DNA of 5,515 nucleotides from the NCBI GenBank assembly GCA_023418055.1, contig JAEZDP010000391.1:1-5515 (forward strand). Direction: 5' to 3'. Positions 1 through 4,111 of this stretch are shown here, piece by piece (within the stretch, counting starts at the first letter, position 1; every line of letters begins with the position of its first letter). Under the pieces are notes generated by a model that searched no databases, was not told the DNA's origin, and was given only the letters and a program-made list of their open reading frames with translations. The position numbers were made by a program, and so were the translations under genes. The DNA comes from Acidobacteriota bacterium (GTDB lineage Bacteria; Acidobacteriota; Vicinamibacteria; Vicinamibacterales; Vicinamibacteraceae).

Positions 1-643
1 GGATGTAGTCGGCCACCGTGGAAATGGCGGCGTTGGTCCGGCCGACGGCCGACACGATGCCGAGCGTCACCGTTTCGCTCAGCTGGTACGGGTTGCCGAC
101 GGCCATCACCCAGTCGGCGACGCGCAGACGCGTGCTGTCGCCCCAGGTGATGGGCGTGACCTCGCGGTCGTCGATCCGCAGCAGCGCGATGTCGGTGTAC
201 GGGTCGACGCCGACGACCTCGGCCTGACGCTCACGTCGATCCGACAGGATGGCGACCACACGTCCCGGGCGGTTGCCGAGCACGTGCGCGTTGGTGACGA
301 TGCTGCCGTCGGCGTCGATGATGACGCCCGATCCGACGCTCGGCGTCGGGTCTTCCTCCATGAATGGGAAGAACGGGTGCATGCCGCGACGAGGGCGCGC
401 GCCGACGACCGAGATGTTCACGACACTCGGAATCACCCGCTCGGCGACGTCTGCGAGGTCGGGCAACTCGCCCGAGGCTCCTGGTCCGCGGCCACCGGAT
501 GGCTGGGGCAGGGACGTGGAGACCGCCGGCGGTGCCGACGGCTGGGCCCCCGCGGTTTCACCAGGCGCCATGCGGCCGGTCACCACCAGACCGGCGAGGA
601 ACCCGCTCAACACGAGCACGACCACCAGCGACGCCCGACGCAT
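1..643 (-). CDS. htrA: HtrA/Deg-family serine protease, N-terminal part (cut by left edge)
   Basis: This is a periplasmic or envelope quality-control protease that would degrade misfolded proteins. Reading the reverse strand from ATG at 643 gives 214 codons open to the window edge. Residues 5-22 are a hydrophobic signal or anchor helix after MRR, followed by a Pro/Gly/Ser-rich linker (about 26-58). The trypsin-like domain starts near 60 (LADVAERVIPSVVNI). The catalytic His is H120 in TNAHVL and the catalytic Asp is D151 in YTDIALL; the GSGVIID and AVGNPY strands are also typical. The nucleophilic Ser (GNSGG) and any PDZ domains would lie outside the window, so activity and the exact subtype (DegP, DegQ or DegS) cannot be judged. 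The loop after the first strand (about 81-101) is short and Pro/Phe-rich, unlike the long LA loop of E. coli DegP. The start lies 6 nt after the hsp20 stop with only a weak Shine-Dalgarno, which suggests co-transcription and translational coupling. Confidence 0.93.
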   Translation of the reverse strand, partial: MRRASLVVVLVLSGFLAGLVVTGRMAPGETAGAQPSAPPAVSTSLPQPSGGRGPGASGELPDLADVAERVIPSVVNISVVGARPRRGMHPFFPFMEEDPTPSVGSGVIIDADGSIVTNAHVLGNRPGRVVAILSDRRERQAEVVGVDPYTDIALLRIDDREVTPITWGDSTRLRVADWVMAVGNPYQLSETVTLGIVSAVGRTNAAISTVADYI

Positions 644-649
644 GACCTG

Positions 650-1036
650 CTACTCCACGTCGACGCGCCGCCCGCCCGCCTCGGCGGCTTTGGGCAGGAC
701 GACGGTGAGGACCCCGTCCTCGAAGCTGGCCGACATGTCGCCGACGGCAAGACGTCGTGCAAAGGAGAACTGGCGCACGAAGCTGCCGTGGCCACGCTCC
801 ACCCGCACGTACTGCGCCGGCTCGCAGCCGGCGCCGCAGCGCTTGCCGCGGATGCTCAAGGTGGTGGCCGTGGCCGACACGTCGAAGTCGTCGCGTGTCA
901 TGCCGGGCAGTTCCACCACCACCGTGAACCGGTCGGCGGTCTCGCAGACGTCGGCAGGGGGCGACCATCCCGAGGACGACCGGTGATCGGCGTGTCCGGC
1001 ACGCGACCGCATCTCACGGAGAGACTCCCAGCGCAT
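650..1036 (-). CDS. hsp20: Small heat-shock protein, Hsp20/alpha-crystallin family
   Basis: This is an ATP-independent holdase chaperone of 128 aa. The N-terminus MRWESLREM matches the RWxPLREL-type start common in bacterial Hsp20, which supports ATG at 1036 over the internal Met9. The alpha-crystallin domain spans about residues 26-117: FTVVVELPGMTRDDFDVS (37-54), LSIRGKR (60-66), GSFVRQFSF (84-92) and the signature GVLTVVLPK (108-116). The C-terminal VDV (125-127) resembles the I/V-x-I/V oligomerisation motif. An unusual C67-G-A-G-C71 sits in the loop that is normally charged (EKEE-like) in this family. No clear Shine-Dalgarno precedes the start. The gene is first in an apparent operon with the HtrA protease and divergent from efp. 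No CIRCE element or sigma-32 promoter was recognised upstream. Confidence 0.93.
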   Translation of the reverse strand: MRWESLREMRSRAGHADHRSSSGWSPPADVCETADRFTVVVELPGMTRDDFDVSATATTLSIRGKRCGAGCEPAQYVRVERGHGSFVRQFSFARRLAVGDMSASFEDGVLTVVLPKAAEAGGRRVDVE

Positions 1037-1152
1037 ACCCGGTCATCGTAGCATCGCCCATGGTATCCTCGCCCGGTTGGGCCCCCTCCATGCACGTCCG
1101 CGAGGGTGCCGGGTCAGTGACGGCTCGCAGGTCGGCCCGCTTCAGGAGTGTC
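1037..1152. promoter_or_regulatory. Divergent intergenic region between hsp20 and efp
   Basis: These 116 bp must hold the promoters of both the hsp20-htrA and efp-tdk units, because the genes point away from each other. A TATCCT at 1064-1069, preceded by TG at 1061-1062, could be an extended -10 for efp. On the reverse strand TACGAT (1050-1045) could be a -10 for hsp20. Neither has a convincing -35 at 16-18 bp, so no promoter is assigned precisely. No inverted repeat matching CIRCE was seen. Confidence 0.4.
1144..1148 (+). promoter_or_regulatory. Shine-Dalgarno deciding the efp start
   Basis: AGGAG lies 4 nt before ATG 1153. The open frame extends back to an ATG at 1060, but the 31 extra residues have no EF-P character. 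The ribosome site and the 187-aa family length both select 1153. Confidence 0.8.
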
Positions 1153-1716
1153 ATGAGTTCGGTTCAGTCCACCCGCCTGCGCAAGGGCCATCTGGTCAAG
1201 TTCAACAACGAGCTCTGTCGCATCGTCGAGACCCAGCACGTGACGCCGGGCAACCTGCGCGGGTTCGTGCGTGCCAAGCTGCGGCGGCTGAAGGACGGCG
1301 CGATGCTCGACCACCGCTTCCGCTCGGAAGACATGGTCGAGCGCGCGATGCTCGACGAACGCGAGATGCAGTTCCTCTACAAGGACGGCACCGACTATTA
1401 CTTCATGGACACGTCCACCTACGAGCAGATCTCGCTGTCGGACGAGGCGCTCGGTGACGCGGTGAACTACCTGCTGCCCGAGTCGACCATCACCGTCGAG
1501 TTCTACGACGAGTCGCCCGTCGGCATCGAGCTGCCCGCGACGGTGGACCTGAAGGTGGTCGAGACGGTGCCAGGCATCAAGGGCGCCACGGCCAACGCGC
1601 AGACCAAACCCGCCACGCTCGAAACCGGATTCGTGGTGACCGTGCCGGCCTTCATCGACGTCGACGACGTGCTGCGGGTGAACACCGAAACGGGCGAGTA
1701 CCTGTCGCGGGTCTGA
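1153..1716 (+). CDS. efp: Elongation factor P with a non-canonical loop tip (Asn34)
   Basis: EF-P binds stalled ribosomes between the P and E sites and promotes peptide-bond formation at polyproline stretches. The product is 187 aa, about the usual family length. The KOW-like N-terminal domain is about 1-63, the OB domain about 64-127 and the C-terminal OB domain about 128-187. The C-terminal signature is well kept: VPGIKGATANAQTKPATLETG, split here as VPGIKGATA and TKPATLETG, ending in VNTETGEYLSRV. The domain I loop reads HVTPGNLRGF. Aligned by length with E. coli (VKPGKGQAF, K34), the tip residue is N34, followed by L35 and R36. So neither the beta-lysylation Lys nor, apparently, the rhamnosylated Arg is present at the tip. 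No modification gene (epmA, epmB, earP) is in the window. The gene is followed after 1 nt by tdk. Confidence 0.97.
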   Translation: MSSVQSTRLRKGHLVKFNNELCRIVETQHVTPGNLRGFVRAKLRRLKDGAMLDHRFRSEDMVERAMLDEREMQFLYKDGTDYYFMDTSTYEQISLSDEALGDAVNYLLPESTITVEFYDESPVGIELPATVDLKVVETVPGIKGATANAQTKPATLETGFVVTVPAFIDVDDVLRVNTETGEYLSRV

Positions 1717-1717
1717 C

Positions 1718-2290
1718 GTGGACACGCCCCGGCCGCATCCCACCTCGGGATGGATTGAGGTCATCGTCGGCAGCATGTTCAGCGGGAAGAGCGAGGAGTT
1801 GATCCGCCGGCTGCGCCGCGCGCAGATCGCCCGCCGGACCGTGCAGATCTTCAAGCCGCACATCGACACGCGGTCTGGCGATGGCCACATTGCGTCGCAC
1901 TCGGACATGCGGCTGCCGTCCGACAGCCTGGAGCGGTCGGCGGACCTGCTGACGCAGGTGCGAGACGACACCGAGGTCGTGGGCATCGACGAAGGGCAGT
2001 TCTTCGACGGCGAGTTACCCGCCGTGTGCAGTGCGCTGGCCGACCGCGGCAAGCGCGTGATCGTGGCCGGCCTGGACCAGGACTACCTCGGACGTCCCTT
2101 CGAGCCCATGCCGCAGTTGCTGGCCATCGCCGAGTACATCACCAAGACGCTGGCGATCTGCATGGTCTGCGGCGAACCCGCCAATCACACGCAGCGGCTG
2201 GTGAAGAGCCAGGCGCGTGTGCTGGTGGGGGCGTCTGGAGCCTACGAGGCGCGCTGTCGGGCGTGCTTCGACCCGACGCTGAGCGACTGA
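1718..2290 (+). CDS. tdk: Thymidine kinase, TK1-like (type II)
   Basis: This cytosolic salvage enzyme phosphorylates thymidine (and deoxyuridine) to the monophosphate with ATP. The product is 190 aa, normal for bacterial TK1-type enzymes. The Walker A motif is GSMFSGKS (18-25), the Walker B-like motif with the catalytic Glu is DEGQFF (91-96, E92), and GLDQDY (118-123) is the usual strand after it. Four zinc ligands are in place as C148-x2-C151 and C180-x2-C183. The lasso segment GASGAYEARCR (171-181) that covers the thymine base is intact. The start is taken as GTG 1718, one base after the efp stop; the next in-frame ATG is inside the P-loop and would destroy the enzyme. No strong Shine-Dalgarno is present, so translation is probably coupled to efp. 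The TGA stop lies inside a sequence shared with the right-hand repeat array. Confidence 0.96.
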   Translation: MDTPRPHPTSGWIEVIVGSMFSGKSEELIRRLRRAQIARRTVQIFKPHIDTRSGDGHIASHSDMRLPSDSLERSADLLTQVRDDTEVVGIDEGQFFDGELPAVCSALADRGKRVIVAGLDQDYLGRPFEPMPQLLAIAEYITKTLAICMVCGEPANHTQRLVKSQARVLVGASGAYEARCRACFDPTLSD

Positions 2291-2392
2291 GGGCTGGGGT
2301 CAGACCTGCGCCGCGTCGATTTGGGGTCAGACCTGCCGAACGTCGCTCGTGGGGTCAGACCTGCCGGACGTCAGCGATAGGGTCAGGCTGGC
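2287..2392 (+). repeat. Left array: three TGGGGTCAGACCTGC units plus a degenerate fourth
   Basis: Exact 15-bp units start at 2295, 2322 and 2350. A degraded unit (11 of 15 matching) starts at 2378, giving a period of 27, 28 and 28 bp. The core GGTC-A-GACC is an odd palindrome. The spacers are related but not identical, and several contain CG-ACGTC-like sequence. The first unit begins 5 nt after the tdk stop, and the sequence shared with the right array starts at 2287, upstream of the TGA. The period and palindromic core recall REP/BIME-type extragenic repeats, but no family is assigned. It is not CRISPR: the spacers are only 12-13 bp and resemble one another. Confidence 0.9.
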
Positions 2393-2410
2393 GTCGGTGC
2401 CCCGACGTTT
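2391..2410 (+). terminator. Weak candidate intrinsic terminator after tdk
   Basis: CGTCGG (2392-2397) and CCGACG (2402-2407) form a 6-bp GC stem with a TGCC loop, followed by only TTT (2408-2410) and then a C run. The position, just after the repeat array and before the next gene, fits the end of the efp-tdk transcript. The T tract is too short for confidence. Confidence 0.3.
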
Positions 2411-2455
2411 CCCCCCGCCCGCACGCGGCACCATGACCGGATCTTCACGTGGTAT

Positions 2456-2477
2456 GTATGAGGACATCGCCTCATGC
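2456..2477 (+). promoter_or_regulatory. Hairpin enclosing the ribosome-binding site and start codon of the 182-aa gene
   Basis: GTATGAGG (2456-2463) pairs with CCTCATGC (2470-2477) through 8 consecutive pairs, one of them G-U, around the loop ACATCG. The left arm and first loop base hold the Shine-Dalgarno GAGGA (2460-2464), and the right arm holds the ATG (2474-2476). If formed in the mRNA it would hide both. It could act as a translational switch or thermometer, or be a chance structure. Confidence 0.45.
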
Positions 2478-3022
2478 TTTCCAACCTGTTGATGCTGCTC
2501 GGCGCCGGCTTCCTCGTGGCCAACGTGCGCATCGTCGTGGACATGGTCCGGTTCCTGCGGATCCGCTCGCGCGCGCTCATCACCTGGCGTCCGGCCCCAC
2601 CGCCGTACTACGGCCTCTTCCTGGCCATGGCCGCAGCCCTCGGCCTGGTGCTCATCGTCAAGCTGCTGTACCTGCGGCTGCCGCCCACCGAGGTCTTCGG
2701 CGAAGCGATGATGCTGACCTACTACGGGTACCTGGTGCCGATGAGCATCCGCATCGGTCGCGGGTTCTACGAGGACGGCGTCTGGATGGACAGCGGCTTC
2801 CTGCCGTACCACAAGATCGGCGGGCTGAGCTGGCGCGAGGGGGAGGAACTCACGCTGCTGTTCATCCCGCGCATGCGGCAGGTCGCGCAACGGCTCGTGG
2901 TGCCGAGCGAGCGGTACGGCGCGGTCCGTCGGCTGCTTCGCGAGAAGATCCGCGGGCACGACATCGATTTCTGGGGTGGGGCGCTGGACCTGGGGGACCG
3001 TGACGACAGGGATGCCGTGTAG
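2474..3022 (+). CDS. Unrecognised membrane protein with a soluble C-terminal PH-like region
   Basis: I do not recognise this 182-aa protein as a named family. Hydrophobic helices are visible at about 5-22 (LLMLLGAGFLVANVRIVV) and 47-67 (GLFLAMAAALGLVLIVKLLYL), with a weaker one at 74-92. The remainder is soluble. YEDGVWMDSGFLPYHKIGGL (99-118) followed by LLFIPRMRQ and then LVVPSERYGAVRRLLREKI (141-159) follows the strand pattern, ending in a basic helix, of bacterial PH-like membrane proteins in which 'residue-G-(I/V) ... F(I/L)PW/Y-x-KI' recurs; this assignment is inference. The start at ATG 2474 is supported by GAGGA 9 nt upstream. The tail after 160 is acidic and polar. The gene stands alone between the two inverted repeat arrays and its start is enclosed in a hairpin. 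Codon use looks like its neighbours, with strong G/C at third positions, so there is no sign of recent transfer from an AT-rich source. Confidence 0.85.
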   Translation: MLSNLLMLLGAGFLVANVRIVVDMVRFLRIRSRALITWRPAPPPYYGLFLAMAAALGLVLIVKLLYLRLPPTEVFGEAMMLTYYGYLVPMSIRIGRGFYEDGVWMDSGFLPYHKIGGLSWREGEELTLLFIPRMRQVAQRLVVPSERYGAVRRLLREKIRGHDIDFWGGALDLGDRDDRDAV

Positions 3023-3037
3023 GAGGAAGGAAGGAGA

Positions 3038-3073
3038 GAAGGAACGAAGGAACGAAGGAGCGAAGGAACGAAC
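3038..3073 (+). repeat. GAAGGAAC microsatellite
   Basis: There are four tandem octamers at 3038, 3046, 3054 (GAAGGAGC) and 3062, with a partial GAAC at 3070. They sit inside a purine-rich tract (about 3021-3075) just after the stop of the 182-aa gene. All bases are purines except one C per unit, and the tract is non-coding in any supported frame. It lies in the 205-bp convergent gap and probably expands or contracts by slippage. Confidence 0.9.
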
Positions 3074-3154
3074 GACGGGCTCGGGACGGAAGCACCGGCA
3101 TCCGGGCCGCGACAGTCACGTCACCCGGGTGGCTGGCTGAGACGACGTCTTCCC

Positions 3155-3231
3155 GCAGGTCTGACCCCAGTCCGACGCGCCGCAGGTCTGACCCCAGTTC
3201 GAACGTCTCGCAGGTCTGACCCCGCCCTCAG
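3155..3231 (-). repeat. Right array: three inverted GGGGTCAGACCTGC units
   Basis: On the reverse strand the units read from 3224 (CGGGGTCAGACCTGC, first base changed), 3196 and 3169 (both exact TGGGGTCAGACCTGC). The spacing is 28 then 27 bp, matching the left array in period and orientation relative to the preceding gene. The spacers are GAGACGTTCGAAC and GGCGCGTCGGAC; the latter resembles the first left spacer GCCGCGTCGATT. The shared sequence extends to 3231 and includes the TGA stop of the 66-aa gene. Confidence 0.9.
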
Positions 3232-3428
3232 CGCGCAGCGTCCATCAGCCAGCCCAGCAGGCCCATCCCTCGCGCCGTCGGATCGCCCAGCCAGTCCGGC
3301 GGCGTCAGCCACACGAACGCCAGGATGGCGATGACCATGAGGTCGTAGGGCAGCGACGTCCGCTCGTACGTCCAGTACAGCGTCCGCCAGACGATGTGCA
3401 GCGGGAGGGGCAGGGTGCGGTCGCTCAT
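3228..3428 (-). CDS. Small membrane protein (66 aa) paired with the phosphatidyltransferase
   Basis: This is a short open frame starting at ATG 3428, one base after the TGA of the upstream phosphatidyltransferase gene (TGA-C-ATG), so translational coupling is likely. A GGGGG run about 12 nt upstream is rather distant for a Shine-Dalgarno. The protein has a basic/aromatic amphipathic N-terminus (HIVWRTLYWTYERTSLPYD, 11-29) and one membrane helix at about 29-43 (DLMVIAILAFVWLTP), then a short tail rich in Gly, Leu and Trp. Function is unknown. From memory, similar small proteins with an 'SLPYD ... FVFLTPR'-like segment occur in Acidobacteriota, but this is unverified. The stop codon lies inside the right repeat array. 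A chance shadow frame is unlikely given the membrane-helix composition and tight spacing. Confidence 0.75.
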   Translation of the reverse strand: MSDRTLPLPLHIVWRTLYWTYERTSLPYDLMVIAILAFVWLTPPDWLGDPTARGMGLLGWLMDAAR

Positions 3429-3429
3429 G

Positions 3430-4029
3430 TCAGGCGAGAGCCCCCTGCTCGTCCTCGAGCGCCCGCCACGTGTAGTAGATCCGGTCGGCCACCGTCAGCA
3501 CCGAGAGCACCAGGATCACCCACAACACCGCCGCCATCCGGTTCGTGAAGGCGCCGATCATGAAGAGGACGATGCGTTCGGGGCGCTCCATGAAGCCCAC
3601 CTTGCACTTGACCACCAGTGATTCGGCCTTGGCACGCGTGTAGCTCGTCAGCACGGTGAAGGTCATCGCCAGCGCCGTGATGAGCACGTAGTCGGGCCGG
3701 TTCAGGTTGGCGTAGAGGTAGATGAGCCCGAGAAACAGCGCCAGGTCGGAGAACCGGTCCATGACCGAGTCCCAGAACCCCCCGAACGCGCTGGCCGTGC
3801 CGCTCTCGTGCGCCACCTTGCCGTCGATGAAGTCGAACAAGTTGGCCGCCACCATGATGACGCCGGCCAGGACGAACCGGCCCAACCCAAGGGCCCAGGC
3901 CGCGGCGATGTTGATGCAGACGCCGACCAGCGTCAGCACGTTGGGATGAATGCGGAGGACGACGCAGGCCCGGATGATGGCCCGCAGAGGAAACATGAAG
4001 ATCGCGCCGATGGCGCCGGTAAAGGACAT
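3430..4029 (-). CDS. CDP-alcohol phosphatidyltransferase family protein
   Basis: This integral membrane enzyme transfers a phosphatidyl group from a CDP-linked lipid to a small alcohol in phospholipid synthesis. The product is 199 aa with about six hydrophobic segments. The family signature is present with correct spacing: D66-x2-D69-G70-x2-A73-H74-x8-G83-x3-D87-x3-D91, carrying the metal-binding and catalytic Asp residues. The normally conserved Arg after Ala (AR) is His74 here. IHPNVLTLVG (27-36) is the usual entry to the core. The alcohol acceptor (glycerol-3-phosphate, inositol-phosphate or other) cannot be decided from sequence alone. FMERPERIVLFMIG in the fourth segment looks like a distinctive subfamily rather than classical PgsA. 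ATG 4029 follows the divergent intergenic region with no clear Shine-Dalgarno. The gene is followed after 1 nt by the 66-aa membrane protein. Confidence 0.92.
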   Translation of the reverse strand: MSFTGAIGAIFMFPLRAIIRACVVLRIHPNVLTLVGVCINIAAAWALGLGRFVLAGVIMVAANLFDFIDGKVAHESGTASAFGGFWDSVMDRFSDLALFLGLIYLYANLNRPDYVLITALAMTFTVLTSYTRAKAESLVVKCKVGFMERPERIVLFMIGAFTNRMAAVLWVILVLSVLTVADRIYYTWRALEDEQGALA

Positions 4030-4040
4030 GGCCGCGTCGC

Positions 4041-4046
4041 TATAAT
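4041..4046 (+). promoter_or_regulatory. TATAAT, candidate -10 for uvrC
   Basis: This is a perfect -10 hexamer in an otherwise GC-rich 82-bp divergent gap (4030-4111), 65 bp before the uvrC start. No good -35 is seen at 16-18 bp upstream (GGTAAA region), and the extended -10 TG is absent. The reverse strand reads ATTATAG here, so the same AT island could also help the divergent phosphatidyltransferase. Confidence 0.5.
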
Positions 4047-4111
4047 GGAGGGTTCAGGCGTGTCCTGCAACCCGGCCATGTGCAGCCGAGGTAGCGGACG
4101 ACCTGCGTGTC

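Larger units (their letters stand above)
2287..3231. mobile_element. Possible element bounded by inverted repeat arrays
   Basis: The 106-bp left array and 77-bp right array are inverted copies. Their outer edges share CTGAGGGC, an optional T, then GGGGTCAGACCTGCG, so 2287-2310 and 3231-3209 are inverted and differ by one indel. Between them lie one membrane-protein gene and a microsatellite, with no transposase. This could be a non-autonomous cassette, or two independent 3'-end repeat arrays that happen to face each other. No target-site duplication was identified, because both outer edges lie inside flanking coding sequence. Confidence 0.25.

Noticed and set aside
249..1051. Plus-strand frames of about 245-255 aa over htrA and hsp20
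   Set aside because: They lie antisense to genes with clear catalytic and family motifs, and their composition is Arg/Thr/Ala-biased without domains.
1060..1152. 31-residue N-terminal extension of EF-P from ATG 1060
   Set aside because: The extension has no EF-P homology, while AGGAG sits right before ATG 1153 and gives the normal 187-aa length.
1037..1152. CIRCE or sigma-32 heat-shock promoter for hsp20
   Set aside because: No TTAGCACTC-type inverted repeat and no CTTGAA/CCCCAT pair at proper spacing was found.
1114..2052. 312-aa open frame antisense to efp and tdk
   Set aside because: It mirrors two certain genes, crosses their junction, is rich in Arg/His/Val as GC-rich shadows are, and shows no family motif.
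2295..2392. CRISPR array
   Set aside because: The repeat is 15 bp with 12-13 bp spacers that resemble each other, there are only 3-4 units, and no cas gene is nearby.
2449..3003. 184-aa alternative frame overlapping the membrane protein
   Set aside because: It lacks a ribosome site and is Arg/His/Pro-rich. The frame starting at 2474 has real membrane helices and a Shine-Dalgarno.
3122..3131. Perfect palindrome CACCCGGGTG as an operator
   Set aside because: It is a single 10-bp GC palindrome in a convergent, gene-free gap, expected by chance in GC-rich DNA and not placed near a promoter.
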